From an uncultured bacterium (GTDB lineage: Bacteria; Verrucomicrobiota; Kiritimatiellia; CAIKKV01): a DNA stretch of 40,648 bases. The position numbers and the translations under genes were made by a program. The notes under the pieces were generated by a model that made no database searches, was not told the DNA's origin, and worked only from the letters and a program-made list of their open reading frames with translations. Of the stretch, positions 9,338-18,441 are shown in pieces (position 1 is the stretch's first letter; each line of letters opens with the position of its first letter). The DNA lies in the NCBI GenBank assembly GCA_938038445.1, contig CALHRZ010000019.1, positions 1 to 40,648 on the forward strand, in the 5' to 3' direction.

Positions 9338-10615
9338 CTAACGAATGGTGATGAGAGTGCCACGCGGCGGGGGCCGGTAGGCAATTTCGCCTTTTGTGTA
9401 AAGATCGGCGGTTATCCATTGACCCGCAATGGAAGGAAGCGTGATTGTGGCGAAGGTTCCGACGATTTCCACCGCGTCAATTATTTTAAATATGGTCGCC
9501 GCAGTGGGCTGAAAACCGGGTATTAATGATACTTCGAGGTGGATTCCATCGGCGAAAAGTTTTCCGGGACCTCGCGCACTGGCCTTCAAGACGAGCTGAC
9601 CATGTGCCGGCGGCCCCGACCCTCCCAGGGCGATCTGAAGGGTTCCGGTTCCTGGAGGCGCATTCGTGATCAAACCCGTGAAGGTCAGGGTTCCACCCTG
9701 GTTGGTTTCGCCCACGCGGATTGTTCCGTTACTGAGGATGATCCGGCTCATTTCCACCGTTCCGGTTCCTTGAATCATGGCGGCATTTCCCTTAAGATAG
9801 ATCCAGCCGTAATCGGGGTGGAGGAAATAGTAATAATATCGGGCGTTTTGCAAGGTTAAGTTCCCTTCAAAGTTCTGGTATTGTCCTATGCCTTGGATGA
9901 CTGCGCCGCCATCGAAGCGAACTGTTGCATTGGAGTGAATTCCCACTGTTCCGCCGAAGGCGATCGATGCCTGCGTGCCGGTGCCATGCACATGAATGAA
10001 ACCGCCTGCGCCTGGAGAAAGTCCATCCCCTGCAACCAGGGAAGCGCCGTTTGTTACGATCACAGTTCCCTGGAGTCTCTGCACATAGCCCAATGTTCGA
10101 AGGGATGCGCCTGTGCCGGATACAATGACAGCCGTATTGCTTTCAATCCACGGGTAGTAGGCGATCCGATCGCAGACTGCGTTCAGTACTCGCAACGTTG
10201 TACCGGCGCCCCGCAGATATAAAGTTGGCTTAAAGTTTCCTATGTATCCCGGATTCAATCGCTGGATGGTTCCATTCGTAACGGTAAGCATAGTGGGGCT
10301 ATTCAGCGTGCCGATGGTATTCGAGCTTTCACGATCCAGCGAGTAGATAAAACCTTGCAGGTCAAAGGTTACAGACCCGGCCGAAACGATCACCGTGTGG
10401 TTGGTGACAGATCCGGTCCAGAACACAGTGTAGGTATTGGATTGTGAAAAAATCACCGTATCGTTGGTGCCGGGCATCTGATTCGGCGACCAGTTATTCG
10501 GATCCTGAAAATTTCCGCCGGCATCATTGGTCCAATAGAACACGTCGGCCCGTGCGACGGCCGTTATGAAAGCCAGACCGATTATGTAAAACATAAGCCG
10601 CTTTTGGATTTTCAT
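9338..10615 (-). CDS. Secreted beta-rich surface protein, autotransporter/beta-helix-like
   Basis: The product is 425 residues with a signal peptide (MKIQKRLMFYIIGLAFITAV, cleavage near ARA-D). The mature start, FYWTNDAGGNFQDPNNW followed by PGTNDTVIF, is the pattern seen at the head of autotransporter-like and PEP-CTERM-like passenger proteins in Verrucomicrobiota and Planctomycetota. The rest is Gly/Thr/Asn-rich with repeated short strands (for example NGTIRVGETNQGGTLTFTG), suggesting a solenoid. It ends in PPRGTLITIR, a tail also seen on the 14692 product. An AGGAGG ribosome binding site sits 5 nt before the start. It is transcribed against its neighbours, so it is not part of either operon. 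Probable role: cell-surface or extracellular binding protein. Confidence 0.75.
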   Translation of the reverse strand: MKIQKRLMFYIIGLAFITAVARADVFYWTNDAGGNFQDPNNWSPNQMPGTNDTVIFSQSNTYTVFWTGSVTNHTVIVSAGSVTFDLQGFIYSLDRESSNTIGTLNSPTMLTVTNGTIQRLNPGYIGNFKPTLYLRGAGTTLRVLNAVCDRIAYYPWIESNTAVIVSGTGASLRTLGYVQRLQGTVIVTNGASLVAGDGLSPGAGGFIHVHGTGTQASIAFGGTVGIHSNATVRFDGGAVIQGIGQYQNFEGNLTLQNARYYYYFLHPDYGWIYLKGNAAMIQGTGTVEMSRIILSNGTIRVGETNQGGTLTFTGLITNAPPGTGTLQIALGGSGPPAHGQLVLKASARGPGKLFADGIHLEVSLIPGFQPTAATIFKIIDAVEIVGTFATITLPSIAGQWITADLYTKGEIAYRPPPRGTLITIR

Positions 10616-10758
10616 GACACCCTCCTCGGAACAACCTCGATTCCTTCATTCTCTATTCTACCCTCCACGCAACCGTTTGGAAGATCAAGTTTGAAATTGG
10701 AAAACTTTATCAGAAATTCGCCCTTGTCGGATTTCATCTGAACTGGCATGTTCATCCC
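10616..10758. promoter_or_regulatory. Divergent promoter region
   Basis: This 143-bp gap separates the divergent genes at 9338-10615 and 10759-12531 and must carry both promoters. It is AT-rich around 10677-10715. The hexamer TTGGAA occurs twice, at 10677-10682 and 10697-10702, 20 bp apart on the same face of the helix, as in AraC-type direct half-sites. No strong -35/-10 pair can be fixed. Confidence 0.35.
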
Positions 10759-12531
10759 ATGAAGGGCGTGAGGGTTCTATATTTCATGGGCGGCACGGTT
10801 TCTGCCGCACTCCGGTTGGGAACATGGTTATCCCTTTTTTTCAGATCCGACCCCCTTTGGGTCCAGGGGGCGCCTCCTTCCCTTGAGTGGTGGGAGGTCC
10901 CGGCACTTTCCGACGTCAGGCGGATGTTCGATACGGTTCCATGGGACGGTATTCCGGGAGGAGCCGTGCGGGTGATTGCCGCTCAGGGTGAATACGAGCC
11001 GGCCTCTTTTGTGCTCCGCTCGGATCGTATGCGAGAAAACGTGCGGCTGAGTGTGTCTGATCTAACCCAAGAGGATGGGCATCGTTTGTCGGCAGATCGT
11101 ATCGACCTTCGGGTGGTCAAGGTGTGGTATCAGAACGGCAACGCATGGCACAGTTACTTTGCCGACCCCGGTTCAATTCTCGTGCCGGAACTTCTGCTGC
11201 ATGACGAGAATCTCATTCGGGTGGATCGGGAGTCTCGGGCTAATTATGCCCGTCTTGATGAGCCCAGCGGCCCTCGATATGTCTGGATCAGTGCCCCCCG
11301 GGAACTGGATACAGGCTTTGACCCGTTCACGGCTCCCTTTGCCGATGCGTCCACGCTTCAGCCGGTCACCCTTCTTCCTGGCGAGTTCAAGCAGTTATGG
11401 TTGACGGTTCAGATTCCCCCGGAGGCGAAGCCGGGTTTATACCGGGGTGAAATCGTTGTCTCCGGGGATGATCCGCTTCGCGTTTTAATTCCCTTGTTGG
11501 TTCGGGTGTTGCCCTTTGAGCTTCCCTTGCCCAGAAGCTACTTCGATCTCGATCGTCCTTTTCTTGTTACACTGATGGGCGCCTGGCCTCCCGTGCCGCT
11601 CGATCATCCGGCGATGCGGCCCATTCTCCGGAATCTTCGGGCCCACAATGTGCTTCATCTCGACATGGCATGCCGGGTGAACATGCCGGAAGAAGAGATT
11701 GCCGGGCGAGCCGCCTTAGTGAAGGAAATGGGCTTTGAAACCCGACCCGTTTTTCTGGGTTGGCTTTCCTGGGTTGGGGCTCATGACGGAACGCCGCTGA
11801 CGTTTGACGAACTGATGAGTGTGAGGCGAGAAACGGTTCGTTGGCGGCAACTCTGCGAGCGGCTATTCGGTCACACGGAGGGCATCGTAGGGCTTGGCGA
11901 CGAACAGGGGGCCGCCTGGGTGGCTAAAACCCGGCCGATCTGGCGCTTGGTTCATGAGCAAGGCTTGCGTTCGGAATTGGCAGGGCATCGTCATTATTTG
12001 GTGAAGGCGGGGCACATGTTGGACGTTTATCCGGCGGCGGTTTCTCCCTCCGATTTGTTGGAAACCCGACCTTGGAATGCGGTGGGGCACACATGGATGA
12101 GTTTTTATGCCAATCAACACACGGGCGTAGAGAATCCGGCTTTTGTGCGCCGTCAGCATGGGCTTTTGGGGTATCTCTCGGACTTCAGTATGGTGAACAA
12201 TTACGAGTTTGCTTACGGGCCATGGAATGATTGGGTACAGGATCTCTACAAGCCCATGGTGCTGGCCTATCCGACTTGTCAAGGGTTGGTGGACACGCTG
12301 GCCTGGGAGGGGTTTCGGGAGGCCATTGACGACATCCGATACGCGACGCTACTCAAAACCCTTGCCCAGGCGGCTCTTCGGAGCGGGGATCTTGACCGGA
12401 TTTATGCCGGTCGAAAAGCTCTCCTTTGGCTTGCGCTGGTGAACGGGGCGACAGCGGACCTGAATGCGGTTCGTCTGGAAATGATCCGTTACATTCTGTT
12501 GTTGAGAAAAGGGCTTGAAAACGGAGGGTAA
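10759..12531 (+). CDS. DUF4091/GH123-like glycoside hydrolase
   Basis: The 590-residue product begins with a hydrophobic stretch that could be a signal peptide. An N-terminal beta-sandwich holds AAQGEYEPASFVLRS, a signature of GH123-type N-domains, and is followed by a TIM-barrel with GLGDEQGAAW (D381-E382), the place where DUF4091 proteins carry their Asp-Glu pair. The C-terminal EGFREAIDDIRYATLLKTL matches the conserved end of DUF4091 proteins. GH123 enzymes act on N-acetylgalactosaminides; whether this one does is unknown. The start at 10759 has no obvious ribosome binding site, and the in-frame ATG 27 nt later is an alternative. It leads the 10759-17403 operon with a 5-nt gap to the next gene. 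Confidence 0.8.
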   Translation: MKGVRVLYFMGGTVSAALRLGTWLSLFFRSDPLWVQGAPPSLEWWEVPALSDVRRMFDTVPWDGIPGGAVRVIAAQGEYEPASFVLRSDRMRENVRLSVSDLTQEDGHRLSADRIDLRVVKVWYQNGNAWHSYFADPGSILVPELLLHDENLIRVDRESRANYARLDEPSGPRYVWISAPRELDTGFDPFTAPFADASTLQPVTLLPGEFKQLWLTVQIPPEAKPGLYRGEIVVSGDDPLRVLIPLLVRVLPFELPLPRSYFDLDRPFLVTLMGAWPPVPLDHPAMRPILRNLRAHNVLHLDMACRVNMPEEEIAGRAALVKEMGFETRPVFLGWLSWVGAHDGTPLTFDELMSVRRETVRWRQLCERLFGHTEGIVGLGDEQGAAWVAKTRPIWRLVHEQGLRSELAGHRHYLVKAGHMLDVYPAAVSPSDLLETRPWNAVGHTWMSFYANQHTGVENPAFVRRQHGLLGYLSDFSMVNNYEFAYGPWNDWVQDLYKPMVLAYPTCQGLVDTLAWEGFREAIDDIRYATLLKTLAQAALRSGDLDRIYAGRKALLWLALVNGATADLNAVRLEMIRYILLLRKGLENGG

Positions 12532-12536
12532 GTCGG

Positions 12537-14678
12537 ATGGGTGGAAGCGTCTCCTCCAGGCTCGCAATGGTCCTGTTGGCGGTTGTTGTGGCGGAATACG
12601 CTCGAACCGAGGAAACTTCGCCCGCTGACCCCATGGCAGCCGTTGAGTGGCACCGGCGTCAGGCAGAGGACGTGTCGCTTCCTGCCCGAACGCGGATTGA
12701 AGCGTGGTCCAGGATGGCCGAGTCCTGGGTTCGGACGCAAGACGGGCTCGAATTGCATCGGATGGATCTTGCCCTGGCTGAGAAGGCGCTTCGGCGGGCG
12801 CTGGAGGTCGCGGATGCTTCGCCGAGTGATCTTGCAGACGCCTGGATCCATCTGGGGCGTTTTTATGAGCGGCAGGATCGGTTTGAAGAAGCACGTGCCT
12901 GTTATGCGAAGGCCGCGGAATTGGATCCTTCGCCTGCCGGGCAGGCCAAGGCGGCTCGCGCGCAGGCGTCTGCCTGGCTGGCGGAGGGGAACGAGGAACA
13001 GGCGCGGGCGATTTACGAGTCGCGGGGATTTGATCTCATCGAGCTTGATTCCAAACTCGGGCGATGGGACCGCGTGGCGGAACGGTGTGAACAGACCGTG
13101 GGGGACACGAACCTGGACATTCGGATCCGTTGGCGAGCCTTTTCGCGCCATTCCGTATGGAATTGGCGAAACGCTGAGGAGGAAACACTCCGCACGCTAT
13201 GCGATCGGTGGATGCCTTTGTTTGTGCAGTCGGACAGCAATCGGCCGTTGATTCTTCTTCAAAAATTCAAGAATGCTTTTTCTCGCCGGCCGACGTTTAT
13301 CGCATGGGCTGCGCCGTGGCTGCTGTCGGCTCCCGACTTGAGTTCAACCGATCGTGACCTTGTCCTTAGCGCGCAATTTCAGGCCTTGGCTTCCCTGGGA
13401 CGCGTGTCGGATTTGATGGCAGCTGCCGAACGGGCGGCAAGCGATTTGCGCGCGTCGCCGAAGGTTCGATATCGGGCAAGGCTGATCGTCCGCGCCTTTT
13501 CTCCCGAGTTCCGAGAGGGATCGGCATCGGCGGCGGCGGAGGATCTCGCGGTTTCTTTTCGTGAAGTCAAGTTGACGGCCGAGGAAAGATGCGATGCCGT
13601 TCAGGGGGTGGCGAGGGCGCTTTTGGCGGCGGGTCGTGAGTCCGAGGCTCGAAAGTGGCACAGGGCGGCTGAAGAGATGCGCGCGCCTTATCCTCGGGCG
13701 GTTCTTCCTTGTGTCTATCAATCGGAAGCTCCTCGAGACATCAGTGGATGGTTGGCCTCTCCTTTGATCCAGGATTTCACACGCGCGGGTCGGCTAAATC
13801 GGCCGTATGGGGAAAACCTGTCATTCCTTTTGGAAACCGATTCCGCGGTTACAGGGCGCAATGCGGCGCCGAAACAAAACGACGTTCGTGCGGGAGAAGA
13901 GGAGACCGCCGTATGGGCCGCATGCGATTCGGAAGGCATATGGTTTTTCTTTCTCACGCGGCATCTCCATCCTCCGAAAAAGATGGAAGGCCCCATTTGG
14001 GCCGGCAGTTACGAAGGGTATCTGACTTCCGGGCAAACAGATCCTTATTATTTCTTTCTGATCGAGATTCCGTCCGGCCGTCTTTCCTCCTCGTTTCGGA
14101 CGAGTTATCGGCATCGAACCCATCGGCTTGTCGATGTTGAGCGTGGGACGCTACGAACCGATACTCGGCGATGTGGCGATGGGATCGCAACCGTTCTGTT
14201 TTATGGTTGGGAGCTGTTTTACGATCGGCTGCCCACGGATGGAGGTGAATGGCTGTTTGAAACGATTCGATGGACGGCGGCGGGGGGCGTGAGCCTAGGA
14301 GGAAGTCGGTCGGTTCATAATCCCTCTCACTGGGCGTCCTTGATTTTCCAGGGGCTCAACGAGGAGAACCGAAGGGCGATCCGGCGACGCTTGATTCAAA
14401 AGGCCGTCGCCAGTTACCGGGAAATGCGACGTGATCCGGGAGGGCCGGTCGGCTGGTGGGCCGATTGGGATTTGGGGGATCCGGTGTTTTATAACAAAGC
14501 CGTTCGCCCGTTGGTCGAGCGGCTGGATGTCTGGGCAGAGGAAACTGTCTCCGATATGAGCGACGAAACGGTGGAACGGCTGTTCCGGGAGGCGGTGCCC
14601 CGATGGTTAGAGTTTGATCTTGAACTTTCCACATTGCGGGAGTATTATCTCAAAGAGATGTGGACGGAGATTCCGTAA
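12537..14678 (+). CDS. Exported TPR protein with C-terminal CBM9/DOMON-like domain
   Basis: The 713-residue product has a signal peptide (MGGSVSSRLAMVLLAVVVAE). Residues ~30-200 contain tetratricopeptide-like helices, for example ADAWIHLGRFYERQDRFEEA followed by an ACYAKAAELDP helix. The middle is also helical. From about residue 430 the sequence turns beta-rich with aromatic clusters (EGIWFFFLTRHLHPP, SYEGYLTSGQTDPYYFF, LFYGWELFYDRL), like family 9 carbohydrate-binding modules. A helical tail follows. No catalytic motif is recognised. The combination suggests an exported scaffold that binds glycan and partner proteins. It sits between the DUF4091-like gene and the beta-helix gene in one operon. 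Confidence 0.7.
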   Translation: MGGSVSSRLAMVLLAVVVAEYARTEETSPADPMAAVEWHRRQAEDVSLPARTRIEAWSRMAESWVRTQDGLELHRMDLALAEKALRRALEVADASPSDLADAWIHLGRFYERQDRFEEARACYAKAAELDPSPAGQAKAARAQASAWLAEGNEEQARAIYESRGFDLIELDSKLGRWDRVAERCEQTVGDTNLDIRIRWRAFSRHSVWNWRNAEEETLRTLCDRWMPLFVQSDSNRPLILLQKFKNAFSRRPTFIAWAAPWLLSAPDLSSTDRDLVLSAQFQALASLGRVSDLMAAAERAASDLRASPKVRYRARLIVRAFSPEFREGSASAAAEDLAVSFREVKLTAEERCDAVQGVARALLAAGRESEARKWHRAAEEMRAPYPRAVLPCVYQSEAPRDISGWLASPLIQDFTRAGRLNRPYGENLSFLLETDSAVTGRNAAPKQNDVRAGEEETAVWAACDSEGIWFFFLTRHLHPPKKMEGPIWAGSYEGYLTSGQTDPYYFFLIEIPSGRLSSSFRTSYRHRTHRLVDVERGTLRTDTRRCGDGIATVLFYGWELFYDRLPTDGGEWLFETIRWTAAGGVSLGGSRSVHNPSHWASLIFQGLNEENRRAIRRRLIQKAVASYREMRRDPGGPVGWWADWDLGDPVFYNKAVRPLVERLDVWAEETVSDMSDETVERLFREAVPRWLEFDLELSTLREYYLKEMWTEIP

Positions 14679-14691
14679 GGGAGGAAACGTG

Positions 14692-17403
14692 ATGATTGTG
14701 CGGAGGGCAATACGTCAAGCGCTCGAAGGGCTTCTCATTCAGACGGTTTTCTTGTCAGCGGGGTGGGGGCAGACAACGTATTACGTGGCGACCAACGGCA
14801 ATAATGAAGCCGACGGCTTGAGTTGGGCGACGGCCGTGAAGTCGGTGGAAATGGGCGTTCAGAAAGCCACCAATGCGGGGGATACCGTGCTGATCGGAGA
14901 CGGTCTCTTTTCCGTTACTTCTTTGTGGATTGAGGTGACGAATGGCATTACGATAACAAGTCTAAACGGTCCGACGAATACAATCCTGGACGCCGGGGAT
15001 GTAAACGGACGGCGCGTGATGTATGTCAACCATCCTGATGCGTTCGTGGCGGGGTTGACTTTAAGGCGTGGCCAAATGTCCCAATGGGTGGCGGGACCTG
15101 GAGGTCTTCGAGTCGATGCGGGTGTGGTCAGCAACTGTATCGTCACGCTCAATCGCGCCCTCCAAACGGGCGGGGGAGTTCGGATTACCGGGGGATTGTT
15201 GACCCACTCATTGGTCCATAATAATCAAGCGCACAGCACCCTCGGTACAGGGGGAGGCATTTACGTTTCCGGTGGGGAGGTGGCGCATTGCGTTGTATCC
15301 AACAACGATGCCTATGTCTCCGGCAGCGGCATTTATATGACAGGCGGCCGTGTCCGCGACACGTTGGTCATTGCCAACAAACACGAGACGATCTATTCAA
15401 CCGAAGGTTGTGGGGTTTATCTTTCCGGAGGGACGCTGGAACGGTGCATCATTCAAAACAATAAGGGGCGATACACCCGACGGGGTGGTGGGATTTATGC
15501 CACGGGAGCCGGTCGGATCGTGAATTGCCTGGTGATCGGCAACTGGTGTGAGGGCGAAGGGGGAGGGTTATATATCGCCGCCAGCACAGCGCAAGTCTAT
15601 CATGTGACGATCGCCGGTAACTACTCCAAGAGGGGAGGGCGCGGCCTTTATCAGTTGGGAGGTGCCGTCAGCAACAGCATTATCGTGGCCAATGGAAGCG
15701 TTCTCCGCGCAAGAAATGAAAATCTGGTTGCGCTTGGGGGCACCCGAGGGAATTTATGTTCCGATCATCCTGTTTCGGGGACAGCCATCGTAGTTCGCGA
15801 CCCTTTGTTTCAGGATGCCCAAGCGGGCGATTATCGCCTCAAACCCGGTTCTCCCTGCCGCGACGCGGGGGTTTCAATTCCCACCGTTGGGAACGATCTA
15901 CTGGGGCAACCGCGGCCGAACGACGGGGATGGGAACGGGTTTGCCGCTCCGGACTTGGGCGCTTATGAAGCCTCAGCTCTTAACGTCTTGGCCTGCCGTT
16001 TCGAAGCGGAGCCTTGGGAGGGGCTGGGGAATGCGACGGTCACACTCACGGCGGAAGCGGCGGGTCCGGACACGAATATCATCTGGTATGGATGGGACGT
16101 TACGGGTGACGGTCAGTGGGACTATGCGGGAGCCGATCAACAGACGATCCAACACGAGTTTGGCGTTGGATTTCATCGCGTCACACTTGCCGTCAGCAAT
16201 GCCTCGCTTGAGTCCGCCACAAGCGATCTTGCGGATGCGGTTCGGGTGGTGGCTTTGACCTCCTATGTCGCGCGGTCGGGGACCAATCGGGAAGAGCCGC
16301 CTTATGATACGTTGGATAAAGCAGCATCCAATATTCAAAGCGCGGTGGATACGGCATGGTCATTTCCCGGTTACCAGCCGGTGGTTCTCGTCACCAACGG
16401 CGTCTATCCACTCATTCAAACGGTCACACTGATTACCAATGTGACGGTCCTGAGCCTTGCAGGACCGGCGGTGACGATTGTGGATGCCAGTTCGATTTCC
16501 TTTGGGATCCGCCGCGCATTTCTTGTCAATCACCCGGCAGCCGTTTTGGCAGGATTTACTGGCCGGAACGGGGCGATTACCGATTGGGCGAACGGGGGAG
16601 GGGGATTATGGCTGGGGTCCGGTTTGGTCAGCAACTGTTGGTTCGGGGGAAATCAAACTTACGTGTACGGATCGGGGGCTTATGTGCAGGGAGGGGTGTT
16701 GAGCGACTGCCGGCTTACGAATAATACTTGCAATTCCAGCGGTGGGTCGGCGGGGGGACTCTATCTAGCGGGCGGTGTGGTGGAGCGCTGCCTGATTGCC
16801 CGAAATTCGTCCCTCGCGGGAGCGACCGGAATGGTCATGACGAACGGGCTTTTTTCGCATGGCATCATTGTAAGCAATGCGCCAACCTCGACCAAATCGC
16901 GAGGAGGCGGGGTGTTGATGTCGGACGGTATCCTCCGCAATTCACTTCTCGCATGGAACGGCAATCTGAATGTGACAAACGGCGGGGGTGCCGCGCTGAT
17001 AGGAGGACATATTGAGTCTTGTACAATTGTCAGCAATCGAGCCGCTTCGACCGGCGGAGGTCTCGCGGTTTACGGAGGAACCGTGACCAACACTCTTTTG
17101 GCGTTCAATCATGCTTCCAACGAGGTGAACGTGGCAGGATCCCTATCGTCAGTCGGCTATAGCTGTGCCCCGGAACTTCCTGGGGGCGTCAACGGCAATT
17201 TGGACGCGGAAGCGCGTTTCCAGAACGCGGCAAATGGCGATTTTCGTCTGGCTCCTGCGTCGCCCGGTGTGAATGCGGGAATCTATCAACCGTGGATGGC
17301 GGGCGCCGTGGATTTGAGTGGGGAACCCCGTCTCTGCGGCCGTGTGGATATGGGCGCTTTTGAATCGCCTTTCGTGGCCGGAACGATTTTGATTATTCGG
17401 TGA
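14692..17403 (+). CDS. Secreted double beta-helix protein with central PKD domain (choice-of-anchor Q type)
   Basis: ATG 14692 is preferred over the upstream in-frame start (14614) because GGGAGG lies just before it and it gives a signal peptide ending near GWGQT. The 903-residue product is two right-handed beta-helices (about 28-425 and 525-895), each opening with YYVATNGNN/SYVARSGTN and ending in a choice-of-anchor-Q type motif (PDLGAYEA and VDMGAFES). They flank a PKD-like domain containing IIWYGWDVTGDGQWDYAG. The two halves look like an internal duplication. Such proteins are surface-located in PVC bacteria and may bind or cleave polysaccharide; I see no lyase motif. The C-terminus is VAGTILIIR, like the 9338 product. 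It ends 3 bp from the convergent AraC gene. Confidence 0.82.
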   Translation: MIVRRAIRQALEGLLIQTVFLSAGWGQTTYYVATNGNNEADGLSWATAVKSVEMGVQKATNAGDTVLIGDGLFSVTSLWIEVTNGITITSLNGPTNTILDAGDVNGRRVMYVNHPDAFVAGLTLRRGQMSQWVAGPGGLRVDAGVVSNCIVTLNRALQTGGGVRITGGLLTHSLVHNNQAHSTLGTGGGIYVSGGEVAHCVVSNNDAYVSGSGIYMTGGRVRDTLVIANKHETIYSTEGCGVYLSGGTLERCIIQNNKGRYTRRGGGIYATGAGRIVNCLVIGNWCEGEGGGLYIAASTAQVYHVTIAGNYSKRGGRGLYQLGGAVSNSIIVANGSVLRARNENLVALGGTRGNLCSDHPVSGTAIVVRDPLFQDAQAGDYRLKPGSPCRDAGVSIPTVGNDLLGQPRPNDGDGNGFAAPDLGAYEASALNVLACRFEAEPWEGLGNATVTLTAEAAGPDTNIIWYGWDVTGDGQWDYAGADQQTIQHEFGVGFHRVTLAVSNASLESATSDLADAVRVVALTSYVARSGTNREEPPYDTLDKAASNIQSAVDTAWSFPGYQPVVLVTNGVYPLIQTVTLITNVTVLSLAGPAVTIVDASSISFGIRRAFLVNHPAAVLAGFTGRNGAITDWANGGGGLWLGSGLVSNCWFGGNQTYVYGSGAYVQGGVLSDCRLTNNTCNSSGGSAGGLYLAGGVVERCLIARNSSLAGATGMVMTNGLFSHGIIVSNAPTSTKSRGGGVLMSDGILRNSLLAWNGNLNVTNGGGAALIGGHIESCTIVSNRAASTGGGLAVYGGTVTNTLLAFNHASNEVNVAGSLSSVGYSCAPELPGGVNGNLDAEARFQNAANGDFRLAPASPGVNAGIYQPWMAGAVDLSGEPRLCGRVDMGAFESPFVAGTILIIR

Positions 17404-17406
17404 CCC

Positions 17407-18327
17407 TCAAGCGTCTCGCGGGCTCGTTGAACGAGCCGGCGAGCGAAGGGGACCGAAGGTGAGGGGGACAACGCCGGTCTCCCGGAACTCATGGGGCGGG
17501 ATGCCGACGATTCGGCGAAAGGTCCGCGTAAAACGAGCCGGTGTATCGTATCCCAGCCGAGCGGCGATTTCTTTGATCGTGACGGCCGGCGACTTGAGCA
17601 TGCTGCAGGCCGCAAGCATTTTCGCTTGCTGAATGTGTACATGAGGCGAAAGGCCGGTTTGCTGTTTAAAGACCCGGGCCAGATGTTCGGCGGAGACCGA
17701 GAGCCGAAGGGCGATGGCTCCGACGGTGAGCGGAGTCCCAATTTCCATCTGAACAATTTCCTGGAACCGACGAATCAGGACATGGTCGGCATGATGCTCC
17801 GGAATTGGCGAAACGGAACTGACCAGCGTTTGAAACAGATCATCCGCCAGCCGAAGACTTTCGCCGAGCGACAGCGTGCAACCCACTTCATGGTAGACGT
17901 GAAACGAGAGAAGCTTTCGGATGAAAGGATGCTCGATTGGAATGCAATAGACCGAGCCGAACCGTTGGATCAAATCCTTCGCCATTTCGTGAGCCGTCTG
18001 ACCGTAGAGGTCGATAAACACAAAGTGCCAGGGTGTACGAACCTCGGGTGGAAAATAATAGGCCATGGCAGGATCATGCGATTCGCAGAGAAAACCCTGA
18101 CCTGCCTTGACCGGCACGGTGCATCCTTTCCTTGCGAAGCGTCCTTCGCCGGCAAGGGTGTACTGGAAGATGACCCGCGAACGTTCCCGCTTCCATCGTC
18201 CTTCGTTTCGGTAATCTGGGCTTGATCGGGTCTCCTTGCCGATGCAATCCGGCCGGGGAAAATGGGGCAACGCGCCGAACGTGTGCAGATAGAGAAAAAA
18301 GTCCCGCATATCACCAAATGGCATCAT
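17407..18327 (-). CDS. AraC-family transcriptional regulator
   Basis: The 306-residue product has an N-terminal ligand-binding, cupin-like region (about 40-170, with QYTLAGEGRF) and a C-terminal pair of helix-turn-helix motifs (about 200-290: LTVGAIALRLSVSAEHLARV and IKEIAARLGYDTPARFTRTF, followed by GIPPHEFR). This is the XylS/AraC arrangement; ligands are usually small sugars or aromatic compounds. Start choice is uncertain: ATGs at 18327, 18324 and 18309 lack a strong ribosome binding site. It is divergent from the two-headed oxidoreductase gene, with a 114-bp gap carrying a perfect inverted repeat, so it most likely controls the 18442-24859 operon and perhaps the whole locus. Confidence 0.93.
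   Translation of the reverse strand: MMPFGDMRDFFLYLHTFGALPHFPRPDCIGKETRSSPDYRNEGRWKRERSRVIFQYTLAGEGRFARKGCTVPVKAGQGFLCESHDPAMAYYFPPEVRTPWHFVFIDLYGQTAHEMAKDLIQRFGSVYCIPIEHPFIRKLLSFHVYHEVGCTLSLGESLRLADDLFQTLVSSVSPIPEHHADHVLIRRFQEIVQMEIGTPLTVGAIALRLSVSAEHLARVFKQQTGLSPHVHIQQAKMLAACSMLKSPAVTIKEIAARLGYDTPARFTRTFRRIVGIPPHEFRETGVVPLTFGPLRSPARSTSPRDA
17421..17437. repeat. Palindrome between convergent genes
   Basis: GGCTCGTT-G-AACGAGCC is a perfect 8-bp inverted repeat inside the last codons of the AraC gene, 18 bp past the convergent stop at 17403. It could form a hairpin acting as a bidirectional terminator, but neither side has a T-run, so the role is uncertain. Confidence 0.45.
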
Positions 18328-18441
18328 TTCTCATAAAAACGCCGTCGATTCCAGGTTGCCACCATTCCCGACGTTCGATATTGTGTAATGCCAATGGATT
18401 GTTGTCAATCCACGCACGGCGGATCGAAACAAGGATGCGAA
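18328..18441. promoter_or_regulatory. Divergent regulatory region with operator-like inverted repeat
   Basis: The gap lies between the AraC gene and the 18442 gene. It contains a perfect inverted repeat TGGATTG-TTGT-CAATCCA at 18395-18412, 30 bp before the 18442 start. A symmetric operator is less usual for AraC proteins, which prefer direct repeats, so another repressor or a leader hairpin is possible. AAGGA at 18431-18435 is the ribosome binding site for the rightward gene. Confidence 0.5.

Noticed and set aside
17421..17437. Firm call of a bidirectional terminator
   Set aside because: The hairpin is perfect but no T-run follows on either strand, so it is listed only as a palindrome.
17491..18225. 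Plus-strand open frame of 244 codons
   Set aside because: It is antisense to the AraC-family gene, which has clear helix-turn-helix motifs.
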